Source: Bradyrhizobium sp. dw_78 (GTDB taxonomy: Bacteria > Pseudomonadota > Alphaproteobacteria > Rhizobiales > Xanthobacteraceae). From it: a DNA stretch of 64,000 bases. Below, piece after piece: positions 19,243-27,044 of the stretch (within the stretch, counting starts at the first letter, position 1; each line of letters opens with the position of its first letter). The notes below the pieces were generated by a model. It did not search any database and was not told the origin of the DNA. It saw only the letters and a list, made by a program, of their open reading frames with translations. The stretch lies in NCBI RefSeq assembly GCF_018449525.1, contig NZ_JAAVUS010000006.1, forward strand, positions 186,001-250,000, written 5' to 3'. Both the position numbers and the translations under genes were made by a program.

Positions 19243-20244
19243 TCAGGTCAGCAACACAATTTTGCCAATATGTTCGCTGGTCTCCATGCGCCGATGCGCG
19301 TCGGCGGCCTTTTCCAGCGGAAATGTACTGTCCATGAGCGGTTTGATGCGCCCTTCGCGCAGCAGCGGCATCACCTTGGCCTCGATGGCCGCGACCATCG
19401 CCGCTTTATCCGCATTACTACGGGGACGCAGTGTCGAGCCGGTGTGATGCAGGCGCTTCATCATCAGCTTGGCGAAATTGGCGGTGGCCTTGGGCTGGCC
19501 ATTGAGAAACGCGATCTGGACCACGCGTCCTTCGACCGCGGCCGCGTCATAATTGCGGTCGATGTAATCGCCGCCGACCATGTCGAGGATGACATTGGCG
19601 CCGTTGCCGCCGGTGATGGTCTTGACCTCGGCGACGAAGTCCTGGGTCTTGTAGTTGATCGCGTGGTCGGCGCCGAGTTTGAGGCAGGCGTCGGCTTTTT
19701 CCTGGGAGCCGACGGTCACGATCACGCTGGCGCCGAAGGCCTTGGCCAGCTGGATCGCCATGGTGCCGATGCCGGAGGAGCCGCCATGGACCAGCAGCGT
19801 CTCGCCGGCCTTCAGCCCGCCGCGTTCGAACACATTGTGCCAGACCGTCATCAGGGTTTCGGCAATCGCGCCGGCCTCCTGCATCGACAGTGACGGCGGG
19901 ACCGCCATCGCCTGGCCGTCCTGGGCGATGCAATATTGCGCGTAGCCGCCGCCGGCGACCAGCGACATCACCTTGTCGCCGATCTTGTGCCGCTTGGCGC
20001 CGCTGCCGATCGCGACCACTTCGCCCGCGATTTCCAGGCCGGGCAGGTCGCTGGCGCCCGGCGGCGGCGGGTAGCTGCCAGAGCGTTGCGCCACATCGGG
20101 CCGGTTGACGCCCGCAGCCGCCACCTTGACCAGGATTTCGCCCGGACCGGGCACCGGCACCGCGCGGGTTTCGGGCAGCAGCACTTCCGGTCCGCCGGGC
20201 TTGCTGATGCCGATGACGGTCATTTGCGAAGGCAGCTTTTCCAT
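19243..20244 (-). CDS. NAD(P)H quinone oxidoreductase, zinc-free MDR (PIG3-type)
   Basis: 333-aa medium-chain reductase. It has the quinone-oxidoreductase opening GPGEILVKVAAAGVNRPDVAQR, SYPPPPGASDLPGLEIAGEV, and the Rossmann stretch HGGSSGIGTMAIQLAKAFG; the structural zinc cysteines of alcohol dehydrogenases are absent. It probably reduces quinones or other enones with NADPH in the cytoplasm. ATG 20244 has AAGGA seven nucleotides upstream, which decides it over the longer frame. Confidence 0.92.
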   Translation of the reverse strand: MEKLPSQMTVIGISKPGGPEVLLPETRAVPVPGPGEILVKVAAAGVNRPDVAQRSGSYPPPPGASDLPGLEIAGEVVAIGSGAKRHKIGDKVMSLVAGGGYAQYCIAQDGQAMAVPPSLSMQEAGAIAETLMTVWHNVFERGGLKAGETLLVHGGSSGIGTMAIQLAKAFGASVIVTVGSQEKADACLKLGADHAINYKTQDFVAEVKTITGGNGANVILDMVGGDYIDRNYDAAAVEGRVVQIAFLNGQPKATANFAKLMMKRLHHTGSTLRPRSNADKAAMVAAIEAKVMPLLREGRIKPLMDSTFPLEKAADAHRRMETSEHIGKIVLLT

Positions 20245-20365
20245 GATTTGTCCTTGCGGGAATTCGGGAAGAGCTACCTGCTTAGCCAGCCATGCTGCGG
20301 CTGACAACCGCCTCGGTCGGCCAACGGAGGATCAGGACAGGACGAGGATCAAGGGAGGACGATGC

Positions 20366-20557
20366 ATGGCGATCGAGGATGACGACCGGCCGAGGAAAAA
20401 AATCAGCCACGAGATCGGGCAGGATCTTTCGCTGTTGTCGGTCGAGGAACTGGACCAGCGGATCGCGCTGTTGATGTCGGAGATCGAGCGGCTGCGGCAG
20501 GCGGCGGCGAAGAAGCGCGCCTCGAAGGATGCGGCGAACAGCCTTTTCAAGTCGTGA
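20366..20557 (+). CDS. DUF1192 small protein
   Basis: 63 aa. Charged N-terminus (MAIEDDDRPRKK), then SLLSVEELDQRIALLMSEI, the conserved DUF1192 core that forms a short coiled coil, and a basic Ala-rich end. This is a typical alphaproteobacterial housekeeping protein of unknown function. Start chosen by GGGAGG at about 20353-20358. Divergent from the quinone oxidoreductase. Confidence 0.88.
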   Translation: MAIEDDDRPRKKISHEIGQDLSLLSVEELDQRIALLMSEIERLRQAAAKKRASKDAANSLFKS

Positions 20558-20760
20558 GCGATTTGAACCCGATCTCTCGAACCCGGTCTCTCCATGTCTC
20601 GTCCCGGACAAGTGAGCGCGAGCGAACGCGATCCGGAATCCATGACCACAGGCGGATGTCGTCGCGAGGGTTGGAGCCCCAACGTGCCATGACAATGCCG
20701 CACTCGGCCACTGGCCGACATGGCAAACAAAGCCTGAAGAAAATCGCTCGTTTACGAGCC
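20558..20760. other. Non-coding spacer with possible degraded repeat
   Basis: No credible gene. The stretch 20575-20720 holds GC-rich sequence with GTCCCGGACAAG and ATCCGGAATCC, reminiscent of family C repeats, and a Gly/Leu-free open frame structure unlike coding sequence here. A perfect 5-bp hairpin GCTCG-TTTA-CGAGC lies at 20746-20759 just before the RNA candidate. Confidence 0.4.
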
Positions 20761-20774
20761 GTTAAGCTTTCCCG

Positions 20775-20882
20775 AGTATGACTGGAAGCGTCCTCTTTGG
20801 ACACCGAGTGGCTCCTGTCCACTCTGTTTGACGCCTCCCTGTTATCAACTTCAAAAGCCGCCGGAAACGGCGGCTCTTTTTT
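20775..20882 (+). ncRNA. Candidate structured small RNA with intrinsic terminator
   Basis: An outer stem GCGTC (20788-20792) with GACGC (20830-20834) encloses a 6-bp hairpin GAGTGG (20806-20811) / CCACTC (20819-20824). This is followed by a single-stranded link and a strong terminator (20856-20882). Total about 100-110 nt, in a 517-bp gap between DUF1192 and rcdA. No open frame fits. The 5' end is not fixed; no strong promoter is seen. It could instead be a processed 3' region of the DUF1192 transcript. Confidence 0.45.
20856..20882 (+). terminator. Intrinsic terminator with GAAA tetraloop
   Basis: Perfect 8-bp stem AGCCGCCG / CGGCGGCT closed by a GAAA tetraloop, followed by CTTTTTT. An AAAA run on the 5' side makes it potentially active on the minus strand too, but no minus-strand gene ends here. 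Confidence 0.85.
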
Positions 20883-21074
20883 GTGCGTCGGTGCATCCGC
20901 GCCAAATTGTGTCGAAACCGGACGTCCGGGCGTTGGTTTTCGAATAACCGCACCTCGTGGAAACCATAAAAAGTCTTGTGTCTGGACTCTCGTCCACACC
21001 CGCGCAATGATTTGTTCATCATAAGCCGGCGCTTCCCAAGCCGGTCGCGTAACCAGTGGCGTGAGGCGTTAACC

Positions 21075-21587
21075 ATGTCGGACCGTTCGCAAGGAGAAGC
21101 CGCTCTCGTGCAGTTCAGCGAACGGCTGGCCAATTCCGCGGCGTTTGGTGCCTTGTTCCGGGAAGGCATGGATCTGGTCGAGGAAACCGCGGCCTATCTC
21201 GACGGGGCCGGCCGCACCGAGGCCAAGGCGCTCGACCGTGCCGTCGGCCTTACTTACGCGACGGAAAGCATGCGGCTGACCACGCGCCTGATGCAATTGG
21301 CGTCGTGGCTCCTGCTGCATCGTGCGGTCAAGGAAGGCGAGATGACGCTGACTCAGGCCAATCGCGAAAAGACCAAGGTCAAGCTCAGCGCGGCCGATCC
21401 CGGCGCGGCCGACATGATCGAAAAGCTGCCGCAACAATTGCAGGATCTGATCGCCCGTTCGATGGCGCTGCAGACCAAGGTCCGCCGTCTCGACGGCACC
21501 ATGCATGCCCAGATGACGGAACAGGTGGCGGTCGGCAATCCGCTGGTGCCGCAGCTCAATCGCCTGAAGGAGGCGTTCGAGCAGTAA
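21075..21587 (+). CDS. rcdA: RcdA-family protein (DUF1465)
   Basis: 170 aa, the normal length of the DUF1465 family, to which Caulobacter RcdA belongs. RcdA is an adaptor in ClpXP-dependent degradation of the cell-cycle regulator CtrA, working with CpdR and PopA. Visible are the family helices FSERLANSAAFGALFREGM, ETAAYLDG-GR and ESMRLTTRLMQLASWLLLHR. No signal or membrane segments; a helical bundle is expected. ATG 21075 has GAGG about 8 nt upstream. A bidirectional terminator follows. Confidence 0.88.
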   Translation: MSDRSQGEAALVQFSERLANSAAFGALFREGMDLVEETAAYLDGAGRTEAKALDRAVGLTYATESMRLTTRLMQLASWLLLHRAVKEGEMTLTQANREKTKVKLSAADPGAADMIEKLPQQLQDLIARSMALQTKVRRLDGTMHAQMTEQVAVGNPLVPQLNRLKEAFEQ

Positions 21588-21620
21588 GCGGCGCCTCATA
21601 AGAGATCACGGACAAACAAA

Positions 21621-21644
21621 AACGCCCCTGACCAGGGGCGTTTT
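21621..21644. terminator. Bidirectional intrinsic terminator between rcdA and rpmE
   Basis: Stem AACGCCCCT / AGGGGCGTT with a GACC loop, flanked by AAAA-type sequence on the left and TTTT on the right. It can end both the convergent rcdA (+) and rpmE (-) transcripts. Confidence 0.85.
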
Positions 21645-21708
21645 GCGTTGGGCTCAAAGGCAGTGGGCTCGGAAGAAAGCAGGGCTCAAAAGAAAGTGAT
21701 TGAGCGCA

Positions 21709-21936
21709 TCAATCCTTCTTGAGGAAGCCCGAAAACTTCTTCTGGAACCGCGACACGCGGCCGCCGCGGTCGAGCAGCTGCTGGGAGCCGCCGATCCAGG
21801 CCGGATGCGACTTGGAGTCGATATCGAGGTTCAGCTTGTCGCCTTCCTTGCCCCAGGTGGAACGGGTCTGGTACTCGGTGCCGTCGGTCATTACGACCGT
21901 AATTGTATGATAATCCGGGTGAATTTCGGCTTTCAT
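21709..21936 (-). CDS. rpmE: Large-subunit ribosomal protein L31, zinc-free form
   Basis: 75 aa: [19 protein letters not shown] start, [19 protein letters not shown], and a basic C-terminus. The CxxC zinc ribbon of C-plus L31 is missing, as is usual in alphaproteobacteria. ATG 21936 has AAGGA upstream. Divergent from the ABC exporter gene. Confidence 0.97.
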   Translation of the reverse strand: MKAEIHPDYHTITVVMTDGTEYQTRSTWGKEGDKLNLDIDSKSHPAWIGGSQQLLDRGGRVSRFQKKFSGFLKKD

Positions 21937-22129
21937 GGCATATCCTTCGGCGCGCCGGCGCCCGTCCAAGAGATCTCAGGGTGTGCGGATTTGGGCGGGT
22001 CTATAACGCAGCCGGGCCGGTAAAACAAGCCAACTCGTCCTGGCTCGATGTCGTATCTCTACGGATTTGCCAGCGCTGGCGGCGGAGCCTATCTGGAAGC
22101 GACAGGGCGGAAGCGACAGGTCGGATCTC

Positions 22130-23953
22130 ATGAGCGTGGTGGAACGGTTGGACGGCGGCAACGGCGAAACCTCCGTCGAATCCGATCTGGCGGCATCGGC
22201 GGTGAAAGGCCGGGCGCGGCTGCGTCCGCTGGTGGAGCTTGCGCCTTACATGGCGCGGTATCGCTGGCGCGCCATTCTGGCCCTGATCTCGCTCACGGTG
22301 GCCGCGATCACGACGCTTGTGGTGCCGGTTGCGGTGCGGCGGATGATCGATTTCGGGTTCACCCCGGAAGGCATCGCCATGATCAACAGCTATTTCAGCG
22401 TGATGATCGCGGTGGTCGCCATCCTCGCCCTTGCCAGCGCGTCGCGCTATTATCTGGTCATGACGATCGGCGAGCGCATCGTCGCCGATCTCAGGCGCGA
22501 CGTGTTCGCGCATCTGATCGCGCTGTCGCCTTCCTTCTTCGATTCCGCGCGCAGCGGCGAACTGATCTCGCGGTTGACCGCCGATACCACCCAGATCAAA
22601 TCCGCGGCCGGCGCCTCGGCCTCGATCGCGCTGCGCAACCTGCTGATGTTCGTGGGCGCCGCCGCGATGATGGTGATCACGAGTCCGAGGCTTTCGGGCC
22701 TGGTGCTGCTGGCGATTCCGCTGATCGTGCTGCCGCTGGTGGCGTTCGGCCGCTGGGTTCGGCGCTTGTCGCGCAACGCCCAGGATACGCTGGCCGACGC
22801 CTCGGCCTATGCGTCCGAGCTGGTCGGCGCCATCCGCACCGTGCAGGCCTATACCGGCGAGCGGCTGGCCAATGCGCGCTTCGGCCGCGAAGTCGAACAG
22901 GCCTATGACGCGGCCCGGACGTCGGCGCAGGCGCGCGGCTTTTTGACCGCGATCGTGATCTTCATCGCCTTTACCAGCGTCGTGATGATCCTGTGGACCG
23001 GGTCGCATGACGTGCTGAACGGCGCCATCACGCCGGGCCGGCTCGGCCAGTTCGTTCTTTATACGGCGTTCGCCGCCGCATCACTCGGCCAGCTCAGCGA
23101 GGTGTGGAGCGAGGTTTCGGCGGCGTCGGGCGCGGCCGAGCGGCTGTTTGAACTGCTTCGCGTCAAATCCGCGATCACCGCGCCGGCCTCGCCCCGCGCG
23201 CTGCCGGTGCCGCCGCGCGGCGACGTCGGGTTCGAGAATGTCAGTTTCGCCTATCCGACGCGGTCCGATACTTCGGCGGTTGACGGCGTTTCGTTCTCGG
23301 TCCGCGCCGGCGAGAAGGTGGCGATCGTCGGCCCCTCGGGCGCCGGCAAGAGCACGCTGTTTCATCTGCTGCTGCGGTTCTACGACCCCACATCGGGCAC
23401 GATCACGCTCGACGGCGTGCCGATCAGGGCGGCCGATCCGCATGATTTGCGCAGCCGCATCGCCCTGGTGCCGCAGGAATCCGTGGCCTTCGCCGCGACG
23501 GCGCGCGAGAACATCCGCTTCGGCCGGCCGGATGCCACCGACGCCGAGGTCGAGCGCGCCGCGGGCCTCGCGCACGCCACCGAGTTCATTCGCCGCCTGC
23601 CAGGCGGTTTCGAGGCGCAGCTTGGCGAGCGCGGCGTGACGCTGTCCGGCGGCCAGCGCCAGCGCATCGCGATCGCGCGCGCGATCCTGCGCGACGCGCC
23701 GCTGTTGCTGCTCGATGAGGCGACCTCCGCGCTGGATGCCGAAAGCGAAACGCTGGTGCAGACCGCGCTGGAGGAATTGATGCGTCACCGTACCACGCTG
23801 GTGATCGCCCACCGCCTCGCAACGGTGCTGTCCTGCGACCGGATCCTGGTGATGGAGCACGGCCGCATCGTCGAGCAGGGCACCCACGCCTCGCTGGTCG
23901 CCGCCAACGGACTCTATGCCCGGCTGGCGCGGTTGCAGTTCGAGGGGATTTAG
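22130..23953 (+). CDS. ABC exporter half-transporter (MsbA/multidrug type)
   Basis: 607 aa: a six-helix membrane domain (about 45-330) fused to an ATPase domain. Walker A GPSGAGKST at about 400-408, Q-loop LVPQESVAF, signature [14 protein letters not shown] near 505, Walker B LLLLDEATSALD, H-loop IAHRLATV. It should work as a homodimer exporting a lipid or drug-like substrate; the substrate cannot be told from sequence. Start ATG 22130 (MSVVERLDGG) is preferred over TTG 22067. The 193-bp spacer to rpmE holds the promoters of both. Confidence 0.93.
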   Translation: MSVVERLDGGNGETSVESDLAASAVKGRARLRPLVELAPYMARYRWRAILALISLTVAAITTLVVPVAVRRMIDFGFTPEGIAMINSYFSVMIAVVAILALASASRYYLVMTIGERIVADLRRDVFAHLIALSPSFFDSARSGELISRLTADTTQIKSAAGASASIALRNLLMFVGAAAMMVITSPRLSGLVLLAIPLIVLPLVAFGRWVRRLSRNAQDTLADASAYASELVGAIRTVQAYTGERLANARFGREVEQAYDAARTSAQARGFLTAIVIFIAFTSVVMILWTGSHDVLNGAITPGRLGQFVLYTAFAAASLGQLSEVWSEVSAASGAAERLFELLRVKSAITAPASPRALPVPPRGDVGFENVSFAYPTRSDTSAVDGVSFSVRAGEKVAIVGPSGAGKSTLFHLLLRFYDPTSGTITLDGVPIRAADPHDLRSRIALVPQESVAFAATARENIRFGRPDATDAEVERAAGLAHATEFIRRLPGGFEAQLGERGVTLSGGQRQRIAIARAILRDAPLLLLDEATSALDAESETLVQTALEELMRHRTTLVIAHRLATVLSCDRILVMEHGRIVEQGTHASLVAANGLYARLARLQFEGI

Positions 23954-23962
23954 AAGTCAAAT

Positions 23963-24049
23963 CGTCATGCCCGGACTTGATCCGGGCATCCCTCTTCTTC
24001 GAAAAAATTCTTCAAAGTGATGGATTGCCGGGTCAAGCCCGGCAATGAC
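23963..24049. repeat. Paired inverted repeat, family A copy 4
   Basis: Between the convergent ABC exporter and GNAT genes. Left arm GTCATGCCCGGACTTGATCC plus GGGCATCC; right arm ATTGCCGGGTCAAGCCCGGC plus AATGAC, reversed. Confidence 0.88.
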
Positions 24050-24063
24050 AACCTTTGCAATCG

Positions 24064-24513
24064 TTATGGCTTCCACGCCATCCGCAGCACCGGCCGGCCT
24101 GAGGTCGGGTTGACGTCCTCGCCTTCATGCACAAAGCCGTTGCGCTCGTAGAAGCGGATGGCACGGGCGTTGTCCTTGTTGACGAGCAGCGTCACGCGCT
24201 TCGGTGACAGGCGCTTTGCTTCACCGGCGAGCGCATCGCCGAGCGCCGAGCCCCACTGTTCGGGAGCAGCCACCAATTGGTCGAGATAGCCGGAGGCGTC
24301 GATGGTGACGAATCCGATCAACATGCCCGCCTGTTCCGCCACGATGATCGCCGCGTTCGGCACCAGTTCGTTGCGCCAGCGTTCGCGCCACCAGTGTAGC
24401 CGCGCGGCAAAGTCGATCGCGGGATAGGCCTGCTGCCAGCTACGCTGCCACAGCGCGATGGCGGCGTCTTCATCCCCGGCGCGATAGGGACGAAGCTGAA
24501 ATGCCGTAGCCAC
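24064..24513 (-). CDS. GNAT-family N-acetyltransferase
   Basis: 149 aa. N-terminal FQLRPYRAGDEDAAIALWQRSW, beta-4 IGFVTIDASGYLDQLVAAPEQWGSALGDAL (acetyl-CoA loop region, somewhat divergent from the usual Q/RxxGxG/A), and the late ARAIRFYERNGFVHEGE typical of GNAT enzymes. Substrate unknown. The GTG start shares one base with the stop of the upstream MotB-like gene (TAGTG), so it is translationally coupled to the channel pair. Confidence 0.88.
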   Translation of the reverse strand: MATAFQLRPYRAGDEDAAIALWQRSWQQAYPAIDFAARLHWWRERWRNELVPNAAIIVAEQAGMLIGFVTIDASGYLDQLVAAPEQWGSALGDALAGEAKRLSPKRVTLLVNKDNARAIRFYERNGFVHEGEDVNPTSGRPVLRMAWKP

Positions 24514-25541
24514 TACCGTTCCGTCAGCTTCAATTCGATGCGGCGGTTGCGCTTGTAGGCATCGTCGGTCTGGGCGGTGTCGAGCGGCTGGAATTCGGCA
24601 AAGCCAGCCGCGACCAGCCGCTGCGCCGGTACGCCGAGCGAGATCAGATATTGCACCACCGCGATCGCGCGGGCCGAAGACAATTCCCAGTTCGACTTGA
24701 ACACCGGGCTGTTGATCGGCCTGGAATCGGTATGGCCGTCGACCCGCAGCACCCAGGCGATCTCGCCCGGGATCTGCTTGTCGAGATCGATCAAGGCGCC
24801 CGCCACCTTGTCGAGCTCGGCGCGGCCCTCGGGCAGCAACAGCGCCTGTCCGGTGTCGAAAAACACCTCGGACTGGAACACGAAGCGGTCGCCGACGATG
24901 CGGATATCCGGCCGGTTGCCGAGGATGGCGCGAAGCTGGCCGAAGAATTCGGAACGATAGCGCGACAGTTCCTGTACCCGCTGCGCCAGCGCGACGTTCA
25001 GCCGTTGTCCGAGATCGGCGATCCGTCCCTGCGATTCCTTGTCGCGCTTCTCCGAGGCGTCGAGCGCGTCCTCCAGCGCCGCGAGCTGCCGGCGCAGCGC
25101 GCTGATCTGCTGGGTCAACACCTCGATCTGCGCCAGGGCGCGCGCCGACACGCCCTTTTCGGATTCCAGCGCCTTGTTGAGTTCGGTGGTGCGGCCGGCG
25201 GCGTCGTTGCCGGCATTGGCGAGGCCGTCATACAGGCCCTTGATGCGGTCGCGCTCCCCCTCGGCGGAGGCGAGGCCGGCGCGCAGCTGCGAGATCTGGT
25301 CGTCGAGCGTGAGCTGGCCGAGCTTTTCGAGCGACAGCATGTCGTTGAGCTGCGCGATCTTGGCGTTGAGCTGCTCCAGCGCCTTGTCCTTGCCGGAGAT
25401 CTGCTGCGACAGGAAGAACTGCACCACCAGGAACACCGACAGCAGGAACACGATCGACAGCACCAGCGTCGACAGCGCGTCGACGAAGCCGGGCCAGTAG
25501 TTGAACGCGGATTCGCCGCGGCGCGTACGTGCTAGGGCCAT
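24513..25541 (-). CDS. MotB/OmpA-like peptidoglycan-anchored channel subunit
   Basis: 342 aa. A short basic N-terminus is followed by one membrane helix (about 22-46) with a MotB-type aspartate at its start (WPGFVDALSTLVLSIVFLL, D21). Then comes a ~130-residue coiled coil (about 50-185) and a C-terminal OmpA-like peptidoglycan-binding domain (VDGHTDSRPI, NWELSSARAIAVVQYLISLG, KRNRRIELKL). With the MotA/ExbB-like gene upstream it forms an ion-driven stator-like complex; no flagellar genes are near. The coiled coil is longer than in flagellar MotB. The product is likely an envelope motor of unassigned function. Confidence 0.9.
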   Translation of the reverse strand: MALARTRRGESAFNYWPGFVDALSTLVLSIVFLLSVFLVVQFFLSQQISGKDKALEQLNAKIAQLNDMLSLEKLGQLTLDDQISQLRAGLASAEGERDRIKGLYDGLANAGNDAAGRTTELNKALESEKGVSARALAQIEVLTQQISALRRQLAALEDALDASEKRDKESQGRIADLGQRLNVALAQRVQELSRYRSEFFGQLRAILGNRPDIRIVGDRFVFQSEVFFDTGQALLLPEGRAELDKVAGALIDLDKQIPGEIAWVLRVDGHTDSRPINSPVFKSNWELSSARAIAVVQYLISLGVPAQRLVAAGFAEFQPLDTAQTDDAYKRNRRIELKLTER

Positions 25542-25557
25542 CGGAAGTCTCCGCTGT

Positions 25558-26559
25558 TTAATTCTTCTCCGGCTGGCGCGCCAACCGTTCGAGCAGCTTC
25601 TTGATCTCGCGGTTCTGCTCGCCCTGGCCGTCGGCCCATTCGCGGATCATCTGCTGCTCGGTCCGCATATGCGCGACGAGACCCTGAATGGCCTCGGCGA
25701 GATTGGCCATCGCCGTCGTGGTGCCGCGATTGGCGCCGCTTTCTTCCACCGCCGAGCGCAACCGCTCGAGCGCGCCTTGCAGTTCGCCGCCGGTGCCGGC
25801 TGCGGTTTCGCTGCCGGAATATTCGCGCACGGTGGTGGCGAGCCAGTCTTCGAGGTCGGTATAGAAGCGATTTTGCGCCTGGCTGGATTGCAGGTCGAGA
25901 AAGCCGAGGATCAGCGAGCCGGCAAGACCGAACAGCGACGACGAAAACGAAATGCCCATGCCGCCGAGCGGCGCGGCCAGGCCTTCCTTGAGGGTGTCGA
26001 ACAGCGCGCCGGCGTCGCCGCCGACCTTCAAGCCGTCGATCACCTTGCCGACCGAGCCGACCGTTTCGATCAGGCCCCAGAACGTGCCGAGCAGCCCGAG
26101 GAACACCAGGAGGCCGGTCATGTAGCGGGAGATATCGCGGGCCTCGTCGAGCCGGGTCGCGATCGAATCCAGAAGATGCCGCATGGTCTGTTGCGAGATC
26201 GTCATCCGCCCGCTGCGTTCGCCGCCCAGGATCACCGCCATCGGTGCCAGCAAGGTCGGGCGCCGCTCGATGGCGAGGCCGGGATCGGCGATGCGGAAAT
26301 TGTTGACCCAGGCCACTTCCGGATAGAGCCGGATCACCTGGCGGAACGCCAGGATGGTGCCGATCAAAAGCACCAGCCCGATCAGGGCGTTCAGGCCGGG
26401 ATTGGCGAAGAACGCCGTCACGATCTGCTTGTAGAGCACCACCGCCACCAGCGCGCACAGCACCAGGAACACCAGCATCCGCACCAGGAAGATCCGGGGC
26501 GATGACAGCTTGGTCAGTTCGATTTCCATCGCCGAGCGGGAAGGGGGAGCTGAAGGCAT
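25558..26559 (-). CDS. MotA/TolQ/ExbB-family proton-channel protein
   Basis: 333 aa with four membrane helices: about 25-48 and 55-78 near the N-terminus, then MTGLLVFLGLLGTFWGLIET, the family signature helix, and GGMGISFSSSLFGLAGSLIL. A cytoplasmic region rich in charged residues (about 115-150) and a C-terminal helical tail of ~100 residues complete it. It is the motor half of the pair with the MotB-like gene 16 bp downstream. ATG 26559 has AGGTGA upstream at 10-nt spacing; TTG 26604 and ATG 26529 are less likely. Confidence 0.9.
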   Translation of the reverse strand: MPSAPPSRSAMEIELTKLSSPRIFLVRMLVFLVLCALVAVVLYKQIVTAFFANPGLNALIGLVLLIGTILAFRQVIRLYPEVAWVNNFRIADPGLAIERRPTLLAPMAVILGGERSGRMTISQQTMRHLLDSIATRLDEARDISRYMTGLLVFLGLLGTFWGLIETVGSVGKVIDGLKVGGDAGALFDTLKEGLAAPLGGMGISFSSSLFGLAGSLILGFLDLQSSQAQNRFYTDLEDWLATTVREYSGSETAAGTGGELQGALERLRSAVEESGANRGTTTAMANLAEAIQGLVAHMRTEQQMIREWADGQGEQNREIKKLLERLARQPEKN

Positions 26560-27044
26560 TGGCTGATCATCACCTGTTGCGGGAGAAATGCTTTCCGGCA
26601 CCAATATGGCACAGCGGCGCTAGGAAAAAAGCCGATTGTTCCGCGCGCGTCATGAACGTCAACATGAAAGCCGGGCGGAAGTCGTGCCGTCAGCGGACGC
26701 CCGCCGGCTTCGGTCTTGCGGGCGGACGGGTGTTGGTGCCTGCGGGATTGAGCGCCGTGGACTGATTCGTTGCCGACTCACGATCTTGCGCTTCGACTCA
26801 TCATTGCGAATTTAAATGGTCCGCGGCTCCTCAGGACGCGGCGTTGCGCGAGGGAACCCGTCCCCGCGACAATTTAGCGGGCGGTAAAATCGTTGTTCGA
26901 TGAGGGCGATAGAGGCGTGTGACATTGCGCCGCCCGCTCCACGCGTTGCGTTGCAGCAGGCTCTTCCTATCCTGCCGTCACCATGAGCGCGGACGTTTTC
27001 GCGTCACGCGAATTCAATTTTCGGTCGAACGCAAATCGGGGGCG
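26560..27044. other. Divergent promoter region between the channel pair and the RND pump
   Basis: 485 bp without a credible gene. It contains a 7-bp hairpin CGCCCGC (26698-26704) / GCGGGCG (26718-26724) without a T tract, and AT-richer sequence around 26795-26820 that could hold a promoter. No regulator gene of the TetR or MarR type lies next to the pump. Confidence 0.5.

Noticed and set aside
24513-26559. MotA/MotB-like pair as a Zorya (ZorAB) anti-phage system
   Set aside because: No ZorC, ZorD or ZorE-type gene nearby, the MotA-like protein lacks the very long coiled-coil tail of ZorA, and the flanking genes are housekeeping or efflux genes.
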